Shown: in pieces, positions 1-11,220 of the stretch
How the letters are laid out: each line of letters begins with the position of its first letter
How positions within the stretch are numbered: position 1 is the stretch's first letter
From: Coriaria nepalensis
Lineage: Eukaryota; Streptophyta; Magnoliopsida; Cucurbitales; Coriariaceae
Direction: 5' to 3'
Assembly (NCBI GenBank): GCA_027186245.1
Contig: CP114481.1
Location: 24,521,501 to 24,585,500, forward strand
DNA: 64,000 bases
Notes under the pieces: model-generated
The model's database searches: none
The model's input: the letters and a program-made list of their open reading frames with translations, nothing else
Told to the model about the DNA's origin: nothing
Position numbers and translations under genes: made by a program

Positions 1-1
1 G

Positions 2-143
2 TTAATCTATTGAAAGCAACAATGCATTTGTTTAGCCTTAAGGTCATGTCATTGAGTCTTATCCAGTCATTAAATCATTCTAAATTAAGTTGAACGACTT
101 CTATTTTCGCCTTTCAAACATGATTTTCTTACAGAACAGGCAA
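2..143 (+). repeat. Monomer A (142 bp)
   Basis: This monomer opens TTAATCTATTG (often TTGATCTATTG elsewhere) and carries AATGCATTTGTTTAGCC, then a GTCATTAAATCATTCTAAA stretch. Most copies then have GAACGAATTC, which contains an EcoRI site; this first copy has GAACGACTTC instead. It ends ACATAACTTGCAA, ACATAACATGCAA or, as here, ACAGAACAGGCAA. These endings are the best subfamily markers in the array. A representative copy has 41 G+C in 142 bp (29%). Its opening is often identical to that of monomer C, so the leader probably exchanges between A and C. Confidence 0.93.
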
Positions 144-286
144 TTAATTTATTGACGACAACAATGCATTATTTTAGCCTTAAAAAGTATATCATTCAGT
201 CTTTTCACTTCATTAAATTGTTTGAAAGCACTTCGAACCAATTCTATTTTTGCATTTAAGACACGACTTTCATGAATAACTTGTAA
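144..286 (+). repeat. Monomer B (143 bp)
   Basis: This monomer opens TTAATTTATTGACGACAACAA, which with the end of A forms an AATTAATT palindrome at the A/B junction. It carries ATGCATTATTTTAGCC, then CTTAAAAAGTATAT, then a middle block ending CACTTCGAACCAATTC, and closes TAACTTGTAA. A representative copy has 39 G+C in 143 bp (27%), the most A+T-rich of the three. Variants useful for tracking are GACAACAAC, GACATAAATG, TTCACGAC (which removes an in-frame TGA) and AATACATTA. Confidence 0.93.
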
Positions 287-422
287 TTGATCTATTGAAG
301 GCAACTATGCATTTTTTTAGCCTAAAATTCATATTATTGCGTCTCTTTTAGTCATTAAATCATTCTAAATCGCTTCTAACGAAAGTCGGCCTTTAAACAT
401 GACTTTCGTGCATAATTTGCAA
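287..422 (+). repeat. Monomer C (136 bp)
   Basis: This is the shortest monomer. It opens TTGATCTATTGAAGGCAAC and then has TATGCATTTTTTTAGCC. From about residue 82 it carries a CpG-rich patch, CGCTTCGAACGAAA followed by a TCGGCC block. It closes CGTGCATAA(C/T)TTGCAG. A typical copy holds about six CpG in 136 bp, where about 3.7 are expected from its C and G counts. The patch includes the CENP-B-box-like motif described separately. This first copy has the TTCTAACG variant of the patch. Other variants are AACAAAA, TACTTCGAACGAAG and TACATCGAACG. Confidence 0.93.
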
Positions 423-788
423 TTAATCTATTGAAAGCAACAATGCATTTGTTTAGCCTTAAAGTCATGTCATTGAGTCTTATCCAGTCATTAAATCATT
501 CTAAATTAAGTTGAACGAATTCTATTTTCGCCTTTCAAACATGATTTTCTTACATAACTTGCAATTAATTTATTGACGACAACAATGCATTATTTTAACC
601 TTAAAAAGTATATCATTCAGTCTTTTAATATCATTAAATTGTTTGAATGTACTTCGAACCAATTCTATTTTTGCATTTAAGACACGACTTTCATGAATAA
701 CTTGTAATTGATCTATTGAAGGCAACTATGCATTTTTTTAGCCTAAAATTCATATTATTGCGTCTCTTTTAGTCATTAAATCATTCTA

Positions 789-805
789 AATCGCTTCGAA
801 CGAAA
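789..805 (-). other. CENP-B-box-like 17-bp motif in monomer C (representative copy)
   Basis: Read on the minus strand, the motif is TTTCGTTCGAAGCGATT. The mammalian CENP-B box is YTTCGTTGGAARCGGGA. Thirteen of 17 positions agree: 1-7, 9-14. Of the nine core positions (NTTCGNNNNANNCGGGN), the TTCG, the A and the first CG match and the last two G do not. It occupies residues 82-98 of monomer C and recurs in most units, with variants. The equivalent stretch in B is a weaker match (TTGGTTCGAAGTG) and in A weaker still. Resemblance is seen directly; binding by any CENP-B or pogo-like protein is not shown. Degenerate boxes occur in many satellites without proven function. Confidence 0.4.
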
Positions 806-1050
806 GTCGGCCTTTAAACATGACTTTCGTGCATAATTTGCAGTTAATCTATTGAAAGCAACAATGCATTTGTTTAGCCTTAAAGTCATGTCATTGAGTC
901 TTATCCAGTCATTAAATCATTCTAAATTAAGTTGAACGAATTCTATTTTCGCCTTTCAAACATGATTTTCTTACAGAACAGGCAATTAATTTATTGACGA
1001 CAACAATGCATTATTTTAGCCTTAAAAAGTATATCATTCAGTCTTTTCAC

Positions 1051-4000
1051 TTCATTAAATTGTTTGAAAGCACTTCGAACCAATTCTATTTTTGCATTTA
1101 AGACACGACTTTCATGAATAACTTGTAATTGATCTATTGAAGGCAACTATGCATTTTTTTAGCCAAAAATTCATATTATTGCGTCTCTTTTAGTCATTAA
1201 ATCATTCTAAATCGCTTCGAACGAAATTCGGCCTTTAAACATGACTTTCGTGCATAACTTGCAGTTGATCTATTGAAGGCAACAATGCATTTGTTTAGCC
1301 TTAAAGTCTTGACATTGAGTCTCATCCAGTCATTAAATCATTCTAAAGTAAGTTGAACGAATTCTATTTTCGCCTTTCAAACATGATTTTCTTACATAAC
1401 TTGCAATTACTTTATTGACGACAACAATGCATTATTTTAGCCTTAAAAAGTATATCATTCAGTCTTTTCATTTCATTAAATTGTTTGAAAGCACTTCGAA
1501 CCAATTCTATTTTTGCATTTAAGACACGACTTTCATGCATAACTTGTAATTGATCTACTGAAGGCAACTATGCATTTTTTAAGCCAAAAATTCATATTAT
1601 TGCGTCTCTTTTAGTCATTAAATCATTCTAAATCGCTTCGAACGAAATTCGGCCTTTAAACATGACTTTCGTGCATAACTTGCAGTTGATCTATTGAAGG
1701 CAACAATGCATTTGTTTAGCCTTAAAGTCATGACATTGAGTCTCATCCAGTCATTAAATCATTCTAAATTAAGTTGAACGAATTCTATTTTCGCCTTTCA
1801 AACATGATTTTCTTACATAACTTGCAATTAATTTATTGACGACAACAATGCATTATTTAAGCCTTAAAAAGTATATCATTCTGTCTTTTCATTTCATTAA
1901 ATTGTTTGAAAGCACTTCGAACCAATTCTATTTTTGCATTTAAGACACGACTTTCATGCATAACTTGTAATTGATCTACTGAAGGCAACTATGCATTTTT
2001 TAAGCCAAAAATTCATATTATTGCGTCTCTTTTAGTCATTAAATCATTCTAAATCGCTTCGAACGAAATTCGGCCTTTAAACATGACTTTCGTGCATAAC
2101 TTGCAGTTGATCTATTGAAGGCAACAATGCATTTGTTTAGCCTTAAAGTCTTGTCATTGAGTCTCATCCAGTCATTAAATCATTCTAAATTAAATTGAAC
2201 GAATTCTATTTTCGCCTTTCGAACATGATTTTCTTACATAACTTGCAATTAATTTATTGACGACAACAATACATTATTTTAGCCTTAAAAAGTATATCAC
2301 TCTGTCTTTTCATTTCATTAAATTGTTTGAAAGCACTTCGAAGCAATTCTATTTTTGCATTTAAGACACGACTTTCATGCATAACTTGTAATTGATCTAT
2401 TGAAGGCAACTATGCATTTTTTAAGCCAAAAATTCATATTATTGCGTCTCTTTTAGTCATTAAATCATTCTAAATCGCTTCGAACGAAATTCGGCCTTTA
2501 AACATGACTTTCGTGCATAACTTGCAGTTGATCTATTGAAAGCAACAATGCATTTGTTTAGCCTTAAAGTCATGACATTGAGTCTCATCCAGTCATTAAA
2601 TCATTCTAAATTAAGTTGAACGAATTCTATTTTCGCCTTTCAAACATGATTTTCTTACATAACTTGCAATTAATTTATTGATGACAACAATGCATTATTT
2701 TAGCCTTAAAAAGTATATCATTCTGTCTTTTCATTTCATTAAATGGTTTGAAAGCACTTCGAACCAATTCTATTTTTGCATTTAAGACACGACTTTCGTG
2801 CATAACTTGTAATTGATCTTCTGAAGGCAACTATGCATATTTTTAGCCTAAAATTCATATTATTGCATCTCTTTTAGTCATTAAATTATTCTAAATCGCT
2901 TCGAACGAAAGTCGGCCTTTAAACATGACTTTCGTGCATAACGTGCAGTTAATCTATTGAAGGCAACAATGCATTTGTTTAGCCTTAAAGTCTTGTCATT
3001 GAGTCTCATCCAGTCTTTAAATCATTCTAAATTAAATTGAACGAATTCTATTTTCGCCTTTCGAACATGATTTTCTTACATAACTTGCAATTAATTTATT
3101 GACGACAACAATACATTATTTTAGCCTTAAAAAGTATATCATTCTGTCTTTTCATTTCATTAAATTGTTTGAAAGCACTTCGAATCAATTCTATTTTTGT
3201 ATTTAAGACACGACTTTCATGCATTACTTGTAATTGATCTATTGAAGGCAACTATGCATTTTTTTAGCCAAAAATTCATATTATTGCGTCTCTTTTAGTC
3301 ATTAAATCATTCTAAATCGCTTCGAACAAAATTCGGCCTTTAAACATGACTTTCGTGCATAACTTGCAGTTGATCTATTGAAGGCGACAATGCATTTGTT
3401 TAGCCTTAAAGTCTTGTCATTGAGTCTCATCCAGTCATTAAATCATTCTAAATTAAGTTGAACGAATTCTATTTTCGCCTTTCAAACATGATTTTCTTAC
3501 ATAACTTGCAATTAATTTATTGACGACAACAATGCATTATTTTAGCCTTAAAAAGTATATCATTCAGTCTTTTCATATCATTAAATTGTTTGAAAACACT
3601 TCGAACCAATTCAATTTTTGTATTTAAGACACGACTTTCATGCATTACTTGTAATTGATCTATTGAAGGCAACTCTGCATTTTTTTAGCCAAAAATTCAT
3701 ATTATTGCGTCTCTTTTAGTCATTAAATCATTCTAAATCGCTTCGAACAAAATTCGGCCTTTAAACATGACTTTCGTGCATAACTTGCAGTTGATCTATT
3801 GAAGGCAACAATGCATTTGTTTAGCCTTAAAGTCATGACATTGAGTCTCATCCAGTCATTAAATCATTCTAAATTAAGTTGAACGAATTCTATTTTCGCC
3901 TTTCAAACACGATTTTCTTACATAACTTGCAATTACTTTATTGACGACAACAATGCATTATTTTAGCCTTAAAAAGTATATCATTCAGTCTTTTCATTTC

Positions 4001-6102
4001 ATTAAATTGTTTGAAAGCACTTCGAACCAATTCTATTTTTGCATTTAAGACACGACTTTCATGCATAACTTGTAATTGATCTATTGAAGGCAACTATGCA
4101 TATTTTTAGCCTAAAATTCATATTATTGCGTCTCTTTTAGTCATTAAATTATTCTAAATCGCTTCGAACGAAAGTCGGCCTTTAAACATGACTTTCGTGC
4201 ATAACGTGCAGTTAATCTATTGAAGGCAACAATGCATTTGTTTAGCCTTAAAGTCTTGTCATTGAGTCTCATCAAGTCATTAAATCATTCTAAATTAAAT
4301 TGAACGAATTCTATTTTCGCCTTTCGAACATGATTTTCTTACATAACTTGCAATTAATTTATTGACGACAACAATACATTATTTTAGCCTTAAAAAGTAT
4401 ATCATTCTGTCTTTTCATTTCATTAAATTGTTTGGAAGCACTTCGAAGCAATTCTATTTTTGCATTTAAGACACGACTTTCATGCATAACTTGTAATTGA
4501 TCTATTGAAGGCAACTATGCATTTTTTTAGCCTAAAATTCATATTATTGCGTCTCTTTTAGTCATTAAATCATTCTAAATCGCTTCGAACAAAATTCGGC
4601 CTTTAAACATGACTTTCGTGCATAACTTGCAGTTGATCTATTGAAGGCGACAATGCATTTGTTTAGCCTTAAAGTCTTGTCATTGAGTCTCATCCAGTCA
4701 TTAAATCATTCTAAATTAAGTTGAACGAATTCTATTTTCGCCTTTCAAACATGATTTTCTTACATAACTTGCAATTAATTTATTGACGACAACAATGCAT
4801 TATTTTAGCCTTAAAAAGTATATCATTCAGTCTTTTCATATCATTAAATTGTTTGAAAACACTTCGAACCAATTCAATTTTTGTATTTAAGACACGACTT
4901 TCATGCATAACTTGTAATTGATCTATTGAAGGCAACTATGCATTTTTTTAGCCTAAAATTCATATTATTGCGTCTCTTTTAGTCATTAAATTATTCTAAA
5001 TCGCTTCGAACGAAAGTCGGCCTTTAAACATGACTTTCGTGCATAACGTGCAGTTAATCTATTGAAGGCAACAATGCATTTGTTTAGCCTTAAAGTCTTG
5101 TCATTGAGTCTCATCAAGTCATTAAATCATTCTAAATTAAATTGAACGAATTCTATTTTCGCCTTTCGAACATGATTTTCTTACATAACTTGCAATTAAT
5201 TTATTGACGACAACAATACATTATTTTAGCCTTAAAAAGTATATCATTCTGTCTTTTCATTTCATTAAATTGTTTGAAAGCACTTCGAAGCAATTCTATT
5301 TTTGCATTTAAGACACGACTTTCATGCATAACTTGTAATTGATCTATTGAAGGCAACTATGCATTTTTTTAGCCTAAAATTCATATTATTGCGTCTCTTT
5401 TAGTCATTAAATCATTCTAAATCGCTTCGAACGAAATTCGGCCTTTAAACATGACTTTGGTGCATAACTTGCAGTTGATCTATTGAAGGCGACAATGCAT
5501 TTGTTTAGCCTTAAAGTCTTGTCATTGAGTCTCATCCAGTCATTAAATCATTCTAAATTAAGTTGAACGAATTCTATTTTCGCCTTTCAAACATGATTTT
5601 CTTACATAACTTGCAATTAATTTATTGACGACAACAATGCATTATTTTAGCCTTAAAAAGTATATCATTCAGTCTTTTCATATCATTAAATTGTTTGAAA
5701 ACACTTCGAACCAATTCTATTTTTGTATTTAAGACACGACTTTCATGCATTGCTTGTAATTGATCTATTGAAGGCAACTATGCATTTTTTTAGCCTAAAA
5801 TTCATATTATTGCGTCTCTTTTAGTCATTAAATCATTCTAAATCGCTTCGAACGAAATTCGGCCTTTAAACATGACTTTCGTGCATAACTTGCAGTTGAT
5901 CTATTGAAGGCAACAATGCATTTGTTTAGCCTTAAAGTCATGACATTGAGTCTCATCCAGTCATTAAATCATTCTAAATTAAGTTGAACGAATTCTATTT
6001 TCGCCTTTCAAACATGATTTTCTTACATAACTTGCAATTACTTTATTGACGACAACAATGCATTATTTTAGCCTTAAAAAGTATATCATTTAGTCTTTTC
6101 AT
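1051..6102 (+). repeat. 12-unit (5,052-bp) block, copy 1
   Basis: This block repeats at an offset of exactly 5,052 bp (12 x 421). Its internal landmarks are GTCTTGACATTGAG near 1,309, TTGATGACAAC near 2,680, AAATGGTTTG near 2,733, GATCTTCTG near 2,816, GGCAACTCTGC near 3,668 and TTTGGTGC near 5,457. The left limit is set by two mismatches with copy 2, at 1,039 and 1,050. Its A monomers are of a subfamily with TCATGACATTGAGTCTCATCC, and many alternate with a form carrying AAATTGAACG and TTCGAACATG. These forms are rare further right. Confidence 0.93.
3315..3331 (-). other. Degraded form of the box-like motif (AACAAAA variant)
   Basis: In this C monomer the plus-strand AACGAAA has become AACAAAA. 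On the minus strand the TTCG half of the motif becomes TTTG, losing one CpG. The same change is seen near 3741, 4588, 23112, 25216, 32372, 34053, 51603, 52866, 56655, 57497, 59180, 59601, 61704, 62123 and 62965. In many of the later copies it travels with AAATATGAC a few bases downstream, so it marks a linked haplotype rather than independent hits. Confidence 0.75.
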
Positions 6103-9100
6103 TTCATTAAATTGTTTGAAAGCACTTCGAACCAATTCTATTTTTGCATTTAAGACACGACTTTCATGAATAACTTGTAATTGATCTATTGAAGGCAACT
6201 ATGCATTTTTTTAGCCAAAAATTCATATTATTGCGTCTCTTTTAGTCATTAAATCATTCTAAATCGCTTCGAACGAAATTCGGCCTTTAAACATGACTTT
6301 CGTGCATAACTTGCAGTTGATCTATTGAAGGCAACAATGCATTTGTTTAGCCTTAAAGTCTTGACATTGAGTCTCATCCAGTCATTAAATCATTCTAAAG
6401 TAAGTTGAACGAATTCTATTTTCGCCTTTCAAACATGATTTTCTTACATAACTTGCAATTACTTTATTGACGACAACAATGCATTATTTTAGCCTTAAAA
6501 AGTATATCATTCAGTCTTTTCATTTCATTAAATTGTTTGAAAGCACTTCGAACCAATTCTATTTTTGCATTTAAGACACGACTTTCATGCATAACTTGTA
6601 ATTGATCTACTGAAGGCAACTATGCATTTTTTAAGCCAAAAATTCATATTATTGCGTCTCTTTTAGTCATTAAATCATTCTAAATCGCTTCGAACGAAAT
6701 TCGGCCTTTAAACATGACTTTCGTGCATAACTTGCAGTTGATCTATTGAAGGCAACAATGCATTTGTTTAGCCTTAAAGTCATGACATTGAGTCTCATCC
6801 AGTCATTAAATCATTCTAAATTAAGTTGAACGAATTCTATTTTCGCCTTTCAAACATGATTTTCTTACATAACTTGCAATTAATTTATTGACGACAACAA
6901 TGCATTATTTAAGCCTTAAAAAGTATATCATTCTGTCTTTTCATTTCATTAAATTGTTTGAAAGCACTTCGAACCAATTCTATTTTTGCATTTAAGACAC
7001 GACTTTCATGCATAACTTGTAATTGATCTACTGAAGGCAACTATGCATTTTTTAAGCCAAAAATTCATATTATTGCGTCTCTTTTAGTCATTAAATCATT
7101 CTAAATCGCTTCGAACGAAATTCGGCCTTTAAACATGACTTTCGTGCATAACTTGCAGTTGATCTATTGAAGGCAACAATGCATTTGTTTAGCCTTAAAG
7201 TCTTGTCATTGAGTCTCATCCAGTCATTAAATCATTCTAAATTAAATTGAACGAATTCTATTTTCGCCTTTCGAACATGATTTTCTTACATAACTTGCAA
7301 TTAATTTATTGACGACAACAATACATTATTTTAGCCTTAAAAAGTATATCACTCTGTCTTTTCATTTCATTAAATTGTTTGAAAGCACTTCGAAGCAATT
7401 CTATTTTTGCATTTAAGACACGACTTTCATGCATAACTTGTAATTGATCTATTGAAGGCAACTATGCATTTTTTAAGCCAAAAATTCATATTATTGCGTC
7501 TCTTTTAGTCATTAAATCATTCTAAATCGCTTCGAACGAAATTCGGCCTTTAAACATGACTTTCGTGCATAACTTGCAGTTGATCTATTGAAAGCAACAA
7601 TGCATTTGTTTAGCCTTAAAGTCATGACATTGAGTCTCATCCAGTCATTAAATCATTCTAAATTAAGTTGAACGAATTCTATTTTCGCCTTTCAAACATG
7701 ATTTTCTTACATAACTTGCAATTAATTTATTGATGACAACAATGCATTATTTTAGCCTTAAAAAGTATATCATTCTGTCTTTTCATTTCATTAAATGGTT
7801 TGAAAGCACTTCGAACCAATTCTATTTTTGCATTTAAGACACGACTTTCGTGCATAACTTGTAATTGATCTTCTGAAGGCAACTATGCATATTTTTAGCC
7901 TAAAATTCATATTATTGCATCTCTTTTAGTCATTAAATTATTCTAAATCGCTTCGAACGAAAGTCGGCCTTTAAACATGACTTTCGTGCATAACGTGCAG
8001 TTAATCTATTGAAGGCAACAATGCATTTGTTTAGCCTTAAAGTCTTGTCATTGAGTCTCATCCAGTCTTTAAATCATTCTAAATTAAATTGAACGAATTC
8101 TATTTTCGCCTTTCGAACATGATTTTCTTACATAACTTGCAATTAATTTATTGACGACAACAATACATTATTTTAGCCTTAAAAAGTATATCATTCTGTC
8201 TTTTCATTTCATTAAATTGTTTGAAAGCACTTCGAATCAATTCTATTTTTGTATTTAAGACACGACTTTCATGCATTACTTGTAATTGATCTATTGAAGG
8301 CAACTATGCATTTTTTTAGCCAAAAATTCATATTATTGCGTCTCTTTTAGTCATTAAATCATTCTAAATCGCTTCGAACAAAATTCGGCCTTTAAACATG
8401 ACTTTCGTGCATAACTTGCAGTTGATCTATTGAAGGCGACAATGCATTTGTTTAGCCTTAAAGTCTTGTCATTGAGTCTCATCCAGTCATTAAATCATTC
8501 TAAATTAAGTTGAACGAATTCTATTTTCGCCTTTCAAACATGATTTTCTTACATAACTTGCAATTAATTTATTGACGACAACAATGCATTATTTTAGCCT
8601 TAAAAAGTATATCATTCAGTCTTTTCATATCATTAAATTGTTTGAAAACACTTCGAACCAATTCAATTTTTGTATTTAAGACACGACTTTCATGCATTAC
8701 TTGTAATTGATCTATTGAAGGCAACTCTGCATTTTTTTAGCCAAAAATTCATATTATTGCGTCTCTTTTAGTCATTAAATCATTCTAAATCGCTTCGAAC
8801 AAAATTCGGCCTTTAAACATGACTTTCGTGCATAACTTGCAGTTGATCTATTGAAGGCAACAATGCATTTGTTTAGCCTTAAAGTCATGACATTGAGTCT
8901 CATCCAGTCATTAAATCATTCTAAATTAAGTTGAACGAATTCTATTTTCGCCTTTCAAACACGATTTTCTTACATAACTTGCAATTACTTTATTGACGAC
9001 AACAATGCATTATTTTAGCCTTAAAAAGTATATCATTCAGTCTTTTCATTTCATTAAATTGTTTGAAAGCACTTCGAACCAATTCTATTTTTGCATTTAA

Positions 9101-11220
9101 GACACGACTTTCATGCATAACTTGTAATTGATCTATTGAAGGCAACTATGCATATTTTTAGCCTAAAATTCATATTATTGCGTCTCTTTTAGTCATTAAA
9201 TTATTCTAAATCGCTTCGAACGAAAGTCGGCCTTTAAACATGACTTTCGTGCATAACGTGCAGTTAATCTATTGAAGGCAACAATGCATTTGTTTAGCCT
9301 TTAAGTCTTGTCATTGAGTCTCATCAAGTCATTAAATCATTCTAAATTAAATTGAACGAATTCTATTTTCGCCTTTCGAACATGATTTTCTTACATAACT
9401 TGCAATTAATTTATTGACGACAACAATACATTATTTTAGCCTTAAAAAGTATATCATTCTGTCTTTTCATTTCATTAAATTGTTTGGAAGCACTTCGAAG
9501 CAATTCTATTTTTGCATTTAAGACACGACTTTCATGCATAACTTGTAATTGATCTATTGAAGGCAACTATGCATTTTTTTAGCCTAAAATTCATATTATT
9601 GCGTCTCTTTTAGTCATTAAATCATTCTAAATCGCTTCGAACAAAATTCGGCCTTTAAACATGACTTTCGTGCATAACTTGCAGTTGATCTATTGAAGGC
9701 GACAATGCATTTGTTTAGCCTTAAAGTCTTGTCATTGAGTCTCATCCAGTCATTAAATCATTCTAAATTAAGTTGAACGAATTCTATTTTCGCCTTTCAA
9801 ACATGATTTTCTTACATAACTTGCAATTAATTTATTGACGACAACAATGCATTATTTTAGCCTTAAAAAGTATATCATTCAGTCTTTTCATATCATTAAA
9901 TTGTTTGAAAACACTTCGAACCAATTCAATTTTTGTATTTAAGACACGACTTTCATGCATAACTTGTAATTGATCTATTGAAGGCAACTATGCATTTTTT
10001 TAGCCTAAAATTCATATTATTGCGTCTCTTTTAGTCATTAAATTATTCTAAATCGCTTCGAACGAAAGTCGGCCTTTAAACATGACTTTCGTGCATAACG
10101 TGCAGTTAATCTATTGAAGGCAACAATGCATTTGTTTAGCCTTAAAGTCTTGTCATTGAGTCTCATCAAGTCATTAAATCATTCTAAATTAAATTGAACG
10201 AATTCTATTTTCGCCTTTCGAACATGATTTTCTTACATAACTTGCAATTAATTTATTGACGACAACAATACATTATTTTAGCCTTAAAAAGTATATCATT
10301 CTGTCTTTTCATTTCATTAAATTGTTTGAAAGCACTTCGAAGCAATTCTATTTTTGCATTTAAGACACGACTTTCATGCATAACTTGTAATTGATCTATT
10401 GAAGGCAACTATGCATTTTTTTAGCCTAAAATTCATATTATTGCGTCTCTTTTAGTCATTAAATCATTCTAAATCGCTTCGAACGAAATTCGGCCTTTAA
10501 ACATGACTTTGGTGCATAACTTGCAGTTGATCTATTGAAGGCGACAATGCATTTGTTTAGCCTTAAAGTCTTGTCATTGAGTCTCTTCCAGTCATTAAAT
10601 CATTCTAAATTAAGTTGAACGAATTCTATTTTCGCCTTTCAAACATGATTTTCTTACATAACTTGCAATTAATTTATTGACGACAACAATGCATTATTTT
10701 AGCCTTAAAAAGTATATCATTCAGTCTTTTCATATCATTAAATTGTTTGAAAACACTTCGAACCAATTCTATTTTTGTATTTAAGACACGACTTTCATGC
10801 ATTGCTTGTAATTGATCTATTGAAGGCAACTATGCATTTTTTTAGCCTAAAATTCATATTATTGCGTCTCTTTTAGTCATTAAATCATTCTAAATCGCTT
10901 CGAACGAAATTCGGCCTTTAAACATGACTTTCGTGCATAACTTGCAGTTGATCTATTGAAGGCAACAATGCATTTGTTTAGCCTTAAAGTCATGACATTG
11001 AGTCTCATCCAGTCATTAAATCATTCTAAATTAAGTTGAACGAATTCTATTTTCGCCTTTCAAACATGATTTTCTTACATAACTTGCAATTACTTTATTG
11101 ACGACAACAATGCATTATTTTAGCCTTAAAAAGTATATCATTTAGTCTTTTCATTTCATTAAATTGTTTGAAAGCACTTCGAACCAATTCTATTTTTGCA
11201 TTTAAGACACGACTTTCATG
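6103..11220 (+). repeat. 12-unit block, copy 2 (nearly identical)
   Basis: This is the second copy of the 5,052-bp block. Identity with copy 1 continues for about 5.1 kb, until 11,221 (C where the first copy has A). I noticed only two substitutions: near 9,302 (CCTTTAAG for CCTTAAAG) and near 10,586 (CTCTTCC for CTCATCC). It is therefore the youngest large event in the window. The alternative is an assembly artefact, since two almost identical 5-kb blocks side by side are hard to assemble. Confidence 0.93.

Larger units (their letters stand above)
2..422 (+). repeat. Representative 421-bp higher-order unit (A-B-C trimer)
   Basis: This is the first complete unit and is used as the reference. 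It contains monomers A (2-143), B (144-286) and C (287-422). The three share an opening TT(A/G)AT(C/T)TATTGA, then CAAC(A/T)ATGCAT, then a TTTAGCC block, and a closing TAA(C/T)TTG(C/T)A. They have diverged strongly in the middle. Each position in the trimer is far more similar to the same position in other units than to its two neighbours, which defines a higher-order repeat. The start at the TTAATC/TTGATC motif is arbitrary, chosen because all three monomers share it. Confidence 0.95.
1..1050 (+). repeat. Higher-order fragment resembling 24.0-25.1 kb
   Basis: The order of variant units here is: A ending ACAGAACAGG with C carrying TTCTAACG; then a B with TTTTAACC; then another ACAGAACAGG unit. 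It matches the segment starting at 23,996 with an offset of 23,995 bp, which is 57 units less two single-base deletions between them. Only scattered differences were seen, for example GGTCATG against AGTCATG near 52, and CATTCTAAA against CATAATAAA near 365. Beyond about 1,050-1,150 the resemblance stops, where C changes to AGCCAAAAATTC. Confidence 0.8.
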
